Shown piece by piece: positions 8,529 through 15,642 of a stretch of 21,992 bases of DNA. The notes under the pieces are model-generated. The model was not told the origin of the DNA. It was given only the letters and a program-made list of their open reading frames with translations, and did not search any database. How positions within the stretch are numbered: position 1 is the stretch's first letter; each line of letters opens with the position of its first letter. Where the stretch lies: positions 1 to 21,992 of the forward strand of contig JAGUWA010000422.1 in assembly GCA_020062605.1 (NCBI GenBank). The letters run 5' to 3'. A program made the position numbers and the translations under genes. The stretch comes from Parvibaculum sp. Its GTDB lineage: Bacteria; Pseudomonadota; Alphaproteobacteria; Parvibaculales; Parvibaculaceae.

Positions 8529-8605
8529 GCAGCCATAGCTCAGCTGGTTAGAGCGCTAGATTGTGGATCTAGAGGTCCCCCGTTCGAACCGGGGTGGCTG
8601 TACCA
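8529..8605 (+). tRNA. tRNA-His (anticodon GTG)
   Basis: A complete 77-base cloverleaf including encoded CCA. Acceptor arms are GCAGCCA and TGGCTGT, the D arm is GCTC/GAGC, the anticodon stem is CTAGA/TCTAG with loop TTGTGGA, the variable loop is AGGTC, and the T arm is CCCCG-TTCGAAC-CGGGG. The anticodon GTG reads histidine codons. The base before position 1 is T, so the usual G-1 is not encoded, the discriminator is A, and position 1 pairs with 72 as G-U. This is the known alphaproteobacterial form of tRNA-His. No intrinsic terminator is visible before the convergent gene that begins 4 bases on. Confidence 0.97.
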
Positions 8606-8609
8606 CCCT

Positions 8610-8717
8610 TCATTCCTCTCGCGGCACGATGAAAACCGCGCCCAGGATCTGGCCGATCTCCTCGCCGCCATGCGTGAAGGGGAGCAGGAGGGCGTGCATA
8701 TCGAGGGGCGCTTCGTC
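8610..8717 (-). pseudogene. Detached C-terminal tail of the PAS_5-like gene
   Basis: Directly after the TGA at 8718-8720, the same reading frame continues without interruption for 35 codons to a second TGA at 8610-8612. The encoded tail contains MHALLLPFTHGGEEIGQILG and then AVFIVPREE. The LLLPF...GG...I..ILG pattern is what ends PAS_5-type proteins, so this looks like the genuine C-terminus of the upstream gene. It has no start codon or ribosome site of its own. Either the gene is inactivated by a nonsense change or one base of the sequence is wrong. Confidence 0.7.
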
Positions 8718-9143
8718 TCAAATCCGTGCGACCGGCGTCTTCAGCGACAGGGGGCCGGCAACCAGCAGCACCGCCCGCATCGCTTCGGACCAGCGCTCCT
8801 GCATCACCTTGTCCGTGAGCTTCGAGTCGGGCGCTGCCTTCATTTCCGAGAATGTCTCGCCCGTCTTGTCGAAGCCCGTTATCGCCGAAAGTTCCGCGCC
8901 GAACAGGCGGAACCGGAAATCCGCACCGCCGTCGAGCACTTCGACGATCCCGACATGGGGCAGCATCTTCCGGAACTCTTCCGGGCGGATGTCGGCGCGG
9001 TCGGGAAAGGGCCTGCCGGCGCGCTTCTCCTCCCAGCAGGCAAGCAGGGCGGCAAGCGCCGGGTGCTTCGGCTTCTCGAGCAGCGTGACCTTCGCGTCCG
9101 CGTCGACCGACCTTGCGATCCGGGTGGAAATGAATGAGGACAT
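8718..9143 (-). CDS. PAS_5-like sensor-fold protein, truncated by in-frame TGA
   Basis: A 141-residue protein. From residue 28 it shows the layout of the alphaproteobacterial PAS_5 family (single small PAS-like domain, function mostly unknown): ALAALLACWEEKRAGRPFPDR, then a DIRPEEFRKMLPHVGIVEV segment, then FRFRLFGAELSAITGFDKTG. The open frame ends at RI followed by TGA, which removes the final strand and its LLLPF motif. That part is present in the same frame downstream, so the full gene would be 177 codons (8610-9143). The ribosome site GGAGAGGAAC sits immediately before the ATG and next to a hairpin. It is divergent from the GST gene. Family call is moderate; truncation is seen directly. 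Confidence 0.75.
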   Translation of the reverse strand: MSSFISTRIARSVDADAKVTLLEKPKHPALAALLACWEEKRAGRPFPDRADIRPEEFRKMLPHVGIVEVLDGGADFRFRLFGAELSAITGFDKTGETFSEMKAAPDSKLTDKVMQERWSEAMRAVLLVAGPLSLKTPVARI

Positions 9144-9152
9144 CTGTTCCTC

Positions 9153-9173
9153 TCCGGGCGAAAAATGCCCGGA
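9153..9173 (-). promoter_or_regulatory. Leader hairpin abutting the PAS gene ribosome site
   Basis: Perfect 7-base stem TCCGGGC/GCCCGGA with a 7-base loop, in the leader of the minus-strand PAS-like gene. The last stem bases run straight into its GGAGAGG ribosome site, so the folded form could limit ribosome access. Alternatively it could act as a terminator for plus-strand transcription, but no T tract follows. Confidence 0.35.
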
Positions 9174-9323
9174 CCTATAATGCCACCGGAAAGTTAACGG
9201 ATTCTGCGGATGAGCCCTCGCGGCGCTCTTGCGCTCGGCCAGGCCCCGGTGTTTCCTTGCCCGTCACAGGTTCCGGCCCTCAGAAATGGCCGCATTTTCA
9301 AGCGGTTCCACGGGAGACGATCG

Positions 9324-9989
9324 ATGACGCTCACAGTCTACGGCGCAAGCCTTTCCCCCTTCGTGCGCAAGGTGCGCGTGTTTCTTGCCGAGAAAGGCGA
9401 GGCCTACACGCTCGAACAGGTGAATATCTTCCCGGCGCCCGACTGGTTCCTCGAGATTTCGCCGCTGAAGCGGATTCCGGTTCTTCGCGACGACAGCGAG
9501 GGTGCCGATGCGACGCTGCCGGACTCTTCCGCGATCTGCGGCTATCTGGAGAAGAAGTTTCCCTCGCCCGCGCTCTACCCGCAGGACGCCTTCCACTACG
9601 GCAAGGCGCTCTGGTACGAGGAGTACGCGGATTCCGAACTTGCCGGGACCATCGGCATGGGGACTTTCCGCCCGATGATCGTCAACCGCATGATGGGCAA
9701 GGAGCCGGATCGCGAGACGGCGGACAAGACTTTCAACGAGAAGCTGCCCCGTTTCTTCGCCTGGCTCGACAAGGAAATCGGCACGAAGGACTTTCTCGTG
9801 GGCGGTACCTTCGGCATTGCCGACATTTCCGTCGGCACGCAGTTCGTCAATCTTGCCCATGCGGGCTTCCGGCCGGACGCGAATACCTGGCCGAACCTGA
9901 CGCGTTACCTGGCGGCCATCCATGCCCGCCCCGGTTTTGCCTCCTGCATCGAGGAAGAGACGGCGCTCCTGAAGAAATTCGGCCTCTGA
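9324..9989 (+). CDS. Glutathione S-transferase family protein
   Basis: A 221-residue soluble GST with the usual two-domain layout. The N-terminal thioredoxin-like domain starts MTLTVYGASLSPFVRKVRVF, where Ser11 (in LSPF) is the likely glutathione-activating residue. ISPLKRIPVL at 45-54 contains the cis-proline motif, and PDSSAICGYLE (from 66) is the gamma-glutamyl binding motif. The helical C-terminal domain carries FGIADISVGTQF, the N-cap region typical of GSTs. GGGAG lies 7 bases before the ATG at 9324; a longer frame from 9210 encodes a non-family leader. It precedes the acyl-CoA synthetase by 91 bases on the same strand and may be co-transcribed. Role: conjugation or reduction of electrophiles; substrate unknown. 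Confidence 0.92.
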   Translation: MTLTVYGASLSPFVRKVRVFLAEKGEAYTLEQVNIFPAPDWFLEISPLKRIPVLRDDSEGADATLPDSSAICGYLEKKFPSPALYPQDAFHYGKALWYEEYADSELAGTIGMGTFRPMIVNRMMGKEPDRETADKTFNEKLPRFFAWLDKEIGTKDFLVGGTFGIADISVGTQFVNLAHAGFRPDANTWPNLTRYLAAIHARPGFASCIEEETALLKKFGL

Positions 9990-10080
9990 GCGTCCCGCTT
10001 CAATTTCAACGTCAAAAGCGATATGTGTCGGGAAACGTGACGGCAAGAGCCGCCGATAACGACACCCAGGGAGAAACGAA

Positions 10081-11832
10081 ATGGCCGAGAACGCCAGCAA
10101 ATGGCCCGCCATGACCATTGAGGAGGCGCATGCCTTCCTCACTGCGCCAGGCACCCCCTTCGAGATGGAAACCGTCGAGATCCGCGGCGTTCCCATCCGC
10201 ACCTACAAGAACGCGCCGCCTTCCTTGCGGGCGATTCTCGATCTCGGCCGCGCCTGGGGCGAGCGCGAATTCATCATCTATGAGAACGAACGCCTTACCT
10301 ACGAAAACCATTATCGTGCGGCGACCGCCTTCGGCCGGGTCCTCACGGAGAAATACGGTGTGAAGAAGGGCGACCGAGTCGCCCTCATCATGCGCAACTT
10401 CCCCGAATGGTCGATCGTCTTCTGGGCGGTGGCGGCCATCGGCGGGGTCATCGTGCCGCTCAATGCCTGGGGCACAGGTCCCGAACTCGAATACGGGATC
10501 ACGGATTCGGGCTCGAAAGTCGTCATCGTCGACCATGAGCGCCTCGACCGCATCCGCCCGCATCTGAAGGCGCTCGGCCTCAACGGGCTTGTGGCGGTAC
10601 GCACGCCGGAGGAAGAACTGGGCGTTGCCGAAGCCTTCGAGACGCTGGTGGCAAAGCCCGCCGACTATGCGAAGCTTTCCGCCGACCCGCTGCCCGACCC
10701 GGGCATGCTGCCGGAAGACGACGCGACGATCTTCTACACTTCCGGCACCACGGGTAAGCCGAAAGGCGCACTCGGCACGCAGCGCAATATCTGCACCAAC
10801 CTGATGAACGCCATGCTGGGCGGCGCGCGCGCATACATGCGCCGTGGCGAGATGCCGCCCGCGCCCGATCCCGCAGCGCCGCCCCGCGTGATGTTGCTTT
10901 CCGTGCCGCTGTTCCACGTGACGGGCTGCCACTCGATCCTCGTTGGGACTTATGCGAGCGGCGGCAAGCTCGTCATCATGCACAAGTGGAATCCGGAACA
11001 CGCGCTGGAGCTCATCGAGCGCGAGGGCGTGACGTCCTTCGGCGGCGTGCCGGCCATGGTCTGGCAGGTGCTCGAGTCGCCGGACTTCGCCACGCGCGAT
11101 ACCTCGACCGTCGAGTCGATCGGCTATGGCGGTGCGCCCTCCGCGCCCGACCTCGTCGCGCGCATCAAGAAGCAGTTCCCGAACTGCCATCCCTCGAATG
11201 GCTATGGTCTCACGGAAACATCCGCCATCACCACGCAGAACCTTGCAGAGGACTATGTGGCCAAGCCCGACAGCGCCGGTCCCGCCGTTCCCGTTTGCGA
11301 CATCAAGGTCGTCGACGAGAAGGGCAATGAAGTACCGCGCGGACAGGTGGGCGAACTCTGGATCAGGGGTCCGAACATCGTGAAGGGCTACTGGAACAAG
11401 CCCGAAGCGACCGCCGCCGCGATCACCGAAGGCGCCTGGTTCCACTCGGGCGACCTCGTGCGCATGGACGACGAGGGCTTCGTCTACATTCTCGACCGCG
11501 CCAAGGACATGCTGATCCGCGGCGGCGAGAACATCTACTGCGTAGAGGTCGAGGACGCGCTCTACGCGCATCCCGCCGTGATGGATGCCGCCGTCGTCGC
11601 CATCCCGCACAAGGTGCTGGGCGAAGAGGTCGGCGCCGTGGTGCAGGTCGCGCCCGGCAAGGAGGTTTCCGAGGAGGAACTCAAGGCGCATGTCGGCAAG
11701 CTGCTTGCCGCCTTCAAGGTGCCGGTCAAGATCGAGCTGCGCCATGAACCGCTGCCGCGCAACCCGAACGGCAAGATCCTGAAAACGGTGCTCCGCGAGG
11801 ACATGAAGAAGTACACGAAGGACGCCGCCTGA
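10081..11832 (+). CDS. Acyl-CoA synthetase (AMP-forming, class I adenylate-forming)
   Basis: A 583-residue ligase that activates a carboxylic acid to its CoA thioester through an acyl-adenylate. Motifs: P-loop YTSGTTGKPKG at 219-229, the GYGLTETSAI segment that binds AMP, HSGDLVRMDDEGFVYILDR with the hinge LDRAKD around Asp472, GGENIYCVEVE, and the C-terminal catalytic Lys565 in PRNPNGK. The overall pattern is that of medium/long-chain fatty acid or aryl acid ligases; chain length cannot be read. AGGGAGA 7 bases upstream fixes the start. An intrinsic terminator follows at 11878-11915, so with the GST gene it may form a two-gene unit. Cytoplasmic or loosely membrane-associated. Confidence 0.93.
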   Translation: MAENASKWPAMTIEEAHAFLTAPGTPFEMETVEIRGVPIRTYKNAPPSLRAILDLGRAWGEREFIIYENERLTYENHYRAATAFGRVLTEKYGVKKGDRVALIMRNFPEWSIVFWAVAAIGGVIVPLNAWGTGPELEYGITDSGSKVVIVDHERLDRIRPHLKALGLNGLVAVRTPEEELGVAEAFETLVAKPADYAKLSADPLPDPGMLPEDDATIFYTSGTTGKPKGALGTQRNICTNLMNAMLGGARAYMRRGEMPPAPDPAAPPRVMLLSVPLFHVTGCHSILVGTYASGGKLVIMHKWNPEHALELIEREGVTSFGGVPAMVWQVLESPDFATRDTSTVESIGYGGAPSAPDLVARIKKQFPNCHPSNGYGLTETSAITTQNLAEDYVAKPDSAGPAVPVCDIKVVDEKGNEVPRGQVGELWIRGPNIVKGYWNKPEATAAAITEGAWFHSGDLVRMDDEGFVYILDRAKDMLIRGGENIYCVEVEDALYAHPAVMDAAVVAIPHKVLGEEVGAVVQVAPGKEVSEEELKAHVGKLLAAFKVPVKIELRHEPLPRNPNGKILKTVLREDMKKYTKDAA

Positions 11833-11877
11833 GTTTCCGGCGCCCTTTGCCGTAGCGTCATCGCCGGTGATTTGCCT

Positions 11878-11915
11878 GAAGCCGTCCGGGAATGGAAATC
11901 CCGGGCGGCTTCTTT
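11878..11915 (+). terminator. Intrinsic terminator after the acyl-CoA synthetase gene
   Basis: A 14-base stem (11878-11891 with 11899-11912), complete apart from one G-U pair, with a 7-base loop and a short TTT run. The stem is strong, the T tract weak. It sits 45 bases after the synthetase stop and 33 bases before the next gene start, which separates the two. Confidence 0.7.
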
Positions 11916-11948
11916 ATGCTTGCGGCAAAGAAACACCGGGAGGACCGA

Positions 11949-12725
11949 ATGAACATATCTCTGGAAGGCCGCGTCGCCCTCGTCACGGGCGGCAGCCGCG
12001 GCATCGGCCGCGCCATCGCTCTGGCGCTTGCCGAAGCGGGCGCCGATATCGCCATCAATTACCGCCGCGACAAGGAGGCGGCCGATGAAACCGTCGCCGC
12101 GATCGAAAAGCTCGGCCGCAAGGCAAAAGCCTATTCGGCTTCGGTCGAGAATTTCGAGGAAGACCGGGTCATGGTCGCCGACGTGCTGAAGGATTTCGGC
12201 TCCATCGGCATCCTCGTCAACAATGCAGGCATCGCCTCGCGCGGCCAGACGGTTGCCGACACCGACCCGCTGGAACTCGAGCGCGTGCTCCGCGTGCACG
12301 CCATGGCGCCGCATTTCATGTCGAAGCTCGTGCTGCCGCATATGCGGAAGGAAAAGCGCGGCGACATCATCGTCATTTCCTCCGTCGCGACGCTCTCCAT
12401 GTCCGCGAATGGCGGGCCTTACAACATGGGTAAGGCGGCCGCTGAAGCTCTCGCGCTCACGCTTGCCAAGGAAGAACGCAAACACGGCATCCGCACGAAC
12501 ATCGTCGCCCCCGGCCTCACCGCGACCGACATGGGATCGCGCCTCGCCGCCGCCCGCGCGGGCAAGAAGGGCATGGACATCCACGAGCTCGACGCAACCA
12601 TGCCTTTCGGCCATGTCTGCTCTCCCGAAGAGGTGGCGGCGGCCGTCGTCTATCTCGTCTCGGACGCAAATCCTTACGCGAACGGCCAGAAGATCAACAT
12701 CGACGGTGGTGGCGGTGCGATGTAG
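11949..12725 (+). CDS. SDR family oxidoreductase, 3-oxoacyl reductase-like
   Basis: A 258-residue short-chain dehydrogenase. Motifs: TGGSRGIG at 13-20, NNAG at 91-94, Ser144/145, and Tyr158/Lys162 in YNMGK. Arg39/Arg40 after the second strand favour NADPH, as in FabG-like reductases. The C-terminal NGQKINIDGGGG is family-typical. Oddity: the position that normally holds the fourth catalytic residue, Asn, is His117 in RVHAMAPHF, so activity may be altered. The ATG at 11949 has GGGAGGA upstream; the longer frame from 11892 would start inside the terminator stem. It ends 7 bases from the stop of the convergent glucan synthase gene. Substrate unknown. Confidence 0.92.
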   Translation: MNISLEGRVALVTGGSRGIGRAIALALAEAGADIAINYRRDKEAADETVAAIEKLGRKAKAYSASVENFEEDRVMVADVLKDFGSIGILVNNAGIASRGQTVADTDPLELERVLRVHAMAPHFMSKLVLPHMRKEKRGDIIVISSVATLSMSANGGPYNMGKAAAEALALTLAKEERKHGIRTNIVAPGLTATDMGSRLAAARAGKKGMDIHELDATMPFGHVCSPEEVAAAVVYLVSDANPYANGQKINIDGGGGAM

Positions 12726-12732
12726 ACGGCGG

Positions 12733-15462
12733 TCACTCGGCGGGCGACAGTAAGCCTGATACCTCGCTCTTTCCGCTGCGGCGGAAGAGCGAGGGCATCA
12801 CGTTGATGAGCGACAGCAGCACGGCAGAGGCGTAAGGCACGGACTGCACGAGCAGCACACCCACCCAGAGCCGCGAATGGCTGTCCGCGAAATGCGGGCT
12901 CGCAAGAAGGGCGATGGCGACGCCCCATAGCAGCGCGAGCATCAGGCTTTCCTCGCGCACCTGGATGAAGGCGGCCGCGAGCGGCGGCTTGTCTTCGCAT
13001 TTCGGTGTACGGATGAACGGCTTGCTCGTCGTGATCATGCCGTTGAGCATGGCTTTCGCTACCGTATGCGTAAGGCCGAGCGCGGCGACGCCCGCCCCGA
13101 GGCTTTCGAGGAAGCTGCAATCCTTCACGCGCACGGCATAGAGCCAGAGCGAACGCACGAATTTGAAGGCGAAGCTGCCGATGGTCGGAATGAGAAAAGC
13201 CGCGACCGGCAGCGAGATCATCTGCGGCTGGTAAAGCGCCCAGGCCGACAGAACGATACTCGCCGTGGTGAAGAGAAGCGCCAGTCCATCCGCGAACCAG
13301 GGCAGCCATCCGGCGAGGAAATAATAGCGCTGTGCGCCCGAAAGACCGCGGCTCTTGCGCGCCCAGGGGGCGAGCGCATCCCAGTGATGCTTCACGATCT
13401 GAACCGCGCCATAGGCCCAGCGGAAGCGCTGGCTGATATAGCCCGCAAGCGTGTCCGGCGTGAGCCCGCGGCCGAAGGAATGGTTCACATACACGCTGTC
13501 ATAGCCCGCCCGGTAGAGCTTGATGCCGAGTTCCGCATCCTCGCAGATGCACCATTCCGCCCAGCCGCCCACGCGCTTCAGCGCACTCTTGCGCACCTGC
13601 GTCATGGTGCCGTGCTGGATGATCGCGTTGAAGTTGTTGCGCTGGACCATGCCGATATGGAAGAAGCCGGCATATTCCCAATAGGTCATGTTCTTGAACA
13701 TGCTCTCGTGCCGGTCGCGATAGTCCTGCGGCGCCTGCACGAAGCCGACATCCGGCTTGTCGAAATAGGGAACCAGCGTCTTCAACCAGTTCGGTTCGAC
13801 CTGGTAGTCGCTGTCGATGACAGCGATGATTTCGGCATCCTCCGCCGTCTTCTCAAGGCCGAAGTTGAGCGCGCCCGCCTTGAAGCCCGGCCAGTTTTCG
13901 AGATGGAAGAAGCGGAACTTCGGCCCGAGCTTCGCGCAATAGTCGCGCACCGGCTGCCAGACTTCCGGGTCCGTCGTGTTGTTGTCGAGCACGAGCACTT
14001 CGTAATTCTCGTAGTCGAGTTTCGCGAGCGCGGCGAGCGTTTCGCCCACCATCTCCGGCGGCTCGTTGTGGATCGGCACATGGATCGAGACCTTCGTCGT
14101 CGGATTGACGGCATGTTCGTCGAAGGGTTCGAAGTGCCGCGCGCCGCGATGCGTCCAGATCACCTCGACGAATTCGATCGCCTCGGCGAGAAGCACGATG
14201 AGGAGCAGTCCTTGTGCGAAGAACAGGAAGCTCCAGACCGTCGCGCCGACCCAGGTGAAATAGAGCCCGGTGACGGAGAGCCCCGCCCAGGCGATGGCAG
14301 AGCCCGCAAGCTGCGTCAGCACGGCGAAGATGACGACGCCGGCAGGCCGCACATGGCGCTGGCGCAGCATGAAGAGCATGGCGGGGACAAGCGCGAGGCC
14401 CGCCGCAAGCGATGCCCAGAAGCGCCATTCCGGTGCTTCCGAAATGCTGCCCGCCATCGGGAATTTCGGCTGCCGGTCGGCATTGTAGATGCCCCAGAAG
14501 GCGCCCGCCGCTCCTTCTTCCGCCGCTTTCCACGGCTGGTCGAAGGCCTCCATCACGTAATAGGTGATGTCCTCGGCCTTGGCGCGGTTCAGGAACTCGC
14601 GCATGAAGGTCGCCTGGTTGACGAGCGAGGGAACGGCTTCCGTGTTCAGTTCGGCGGGTGAAAGACCCGGATAGGGACGGCGCGGAATGATCTTGCCGCG
14701 GCTCGGCCAGCCCACTTCGGTCACGACGATGGGTTTGTTGGGATAGGCCGCGCGCAATTCGTCGAGCCGCTCGAACACGGAATCGACCGCGATGTCGATC
14801 GGAATGCCTTCCCAATAGGGCAGGATCTGCACGCCGATATAGTCGACCGCTTTCACGAGTTCGGGATTCTTGAGCCAGATATGCGGCGGCTCGGCGGTCG
14901 AGACCGGCTTCCAGATCTTCTGCTTCGCGCGCTTGATGTAGCCGATCAGATCCTCGATCGGGATATCGTTGCGCAGCAGCACCTCGTTGCCGACGAGCAC
15001 GCGCACCACGTTGCGGCGCGGCGCCAGCGCGACGAGCTGTTGCAGCTCGCGTTCGTTGCGCTCGAGGTCCGGGCCGATCCACGCGCCGGCGGCGACGGAG
15101 AGGTCGTATTGCGCGGCGAGTTCGGGAATATGTTCCTGACCCCGCACGACGCTGTAGCTGCGGATCGCCTGCACCGTGCCCGACAGAAGCTTCATGTCGG
15201 CTTCGATCTCCGACAGGCTCGGATGCCTGTTCTGCGTCGGATCCTGGCCCTGCCGGTAGGGACTGTAGGAGAGCCCGACGATTTCACCCGTCCAGGCCTC
15301 CGCGTGGTGCGGCCGGTTCAGCGCCGCCCACACGGCGAGATTGGCCGCGATGACGATGGGCAGCACGATGAACAGAAAAAGCGCCTGGCGCACGAAGACG
15401 GAGTGCCGCCAGGAGCGCGGGTTCGATTGTGGTGTCTGGGGGGTGGGGTCGGGCTTGTCCAT
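12733..15462 (-). CDS. GH17-GT2 fusion, probable membrane beta-1,3-glucan synthase (NdvB-like)
   Basis: A 909-residue inner-membrane protein with two enzymes. After a membrane anchor at about 24-48, residues about 57-335 form a periplasmic GH17-like domain with acid/base Glu160 (VGNEVLLRND) and nucleophile Glu249 (VVTEVGWPSRG). Three or so helices (about 348-436) lead to a cytoplasmic GT2 domain: DNNTTDPE at 493-500, DSD at 550-552, catalytic EDAELG at 641-646 and QRFRW at 678-682, as in processive cellulose/curdlan-type synthases. More helices follow to the C-terminus. In the known relatives (NdvB of Pseudomonas, Azotobacter and Bradyrhizobium) the GT2 part makes beta-1,3-glucan and the GH17 part acts as a transglycosylase. 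Cyclic or branched periplasmic glucan is the inferred product. Confidence 0.88.
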   Translation of the reverse strand: MDKPDPTPQTPQSNPRSWRHSVFVRQALFLFIVLPIVIAANLAVWAALNRPHHAEAWTGEIVGLSYSPYRQGQDPTQNRHPSLSEIEADMKLLSGTVQAIRSYSVVRGQEHIPELAAQYDLSVAAGAWIGPDLERNERELQQLVALAPRRNVVRVLVGNEVLLRNDIPIEDLIGYIKRAKQKIWKPVSTAEPPHIWLKNPELVKAVDYIGVQILPYWEGIPIDIAVDSVFERLDELRAAYPNKPIVVTEVGWPSRGKIIPRRPYPGLSPAELNTEAVPSLVNQATFMREFLNRAKAEDITYYVMEAFDQPWKAAEEGAAGAFWGIYNADRQPKFPMAGSISEAPEWRFWASLAAGLALVPAMLFMLRQRHVRPAGVVIFAVLTQLAGSAIAWAGLSVTGLYFTWVGATVWSFLFFAQGLLLIVLLAEAIEFVEVIWTHRGARHFEPFDEHAVNPTTKVSIHVPIHNEPPEMVGETLAALAKLDYENYEVLVLDNNTTDPEVWQPVRDYCAKLGPKFRFFHLENWPGFKAGALNFGLEKTAEDAEIIAVIDSDYQVEPNWLKTLVPYFDKPDVGFVQAPQDYRDRHESMFKNMTYWEYAGFFHIGMVQRNNFNAIIQHGTMTQVRKSALKRVGGWAEWCICEDAELGIKLYRAGYDSVYVNHSFGRGLTPDTLAGYISQRFRWAYGAVQIVKHHWDALAPWARKSRGLSGAQRYYFLAGWLPWFADGLALLFTTASIVLSAWALYQPQMISLPVAAFLIPTIGSFAFKFVRSLWLYAVRVKDCSFLESLGAGVAALGLTHTVAKAMLNGMITTSKPFIRTPKCEDKPPLAAAFIQVREESLMLALLWGVAIALLASPHFADSHSRLWVGVLLVQSVPYASAVLLSLINVMPSLFRRSGKSEVSGLLSPAE

Positions 15463-15642
15463 CTATCGTCCGTCATGCGCAGCAAGCTGGGAAAACGGCT
15501 CATAGTTCGGACGGCCCAGCCCCGTCGTCCACGCGCCGGACACCCGGCGAAGCGCCCTTATTGGTCCGCCACCGTGACCAAATTAGGGCAACTTTCCCGA
15601 TTACCCGGATGGTCCGGAAAACCCTGTGTGAGTTGACTTTAG

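Noticed and set aside
8529..8605. tRNA-His as an attachment site for an integrated element
   Set aside because: No integrase and no second copy of the tRNA 3' end in the window; the AT-rich insert is 9 kb away.
8718..8720. TGA as selenocysteine or programmed readthrough
   Set aside because: The PAS_5 family is not known to use selenocysteine, I see no supporting stem-loop directly after the TGA, and simple nonsense mutation or base error is more likely.
10012..11745. Minus-strand open frame of 577 codons
   Set aside because: Antisense shadow of the acyl-CoA synthetase; no ribosome site and low-complexity charged composition.
13066..14661. Plus-strand open frame of 531 codons
   Set aside because: Antisense shadow of the GH17-GT2 gene, whose catalytic motifs are all intact on the other strand.
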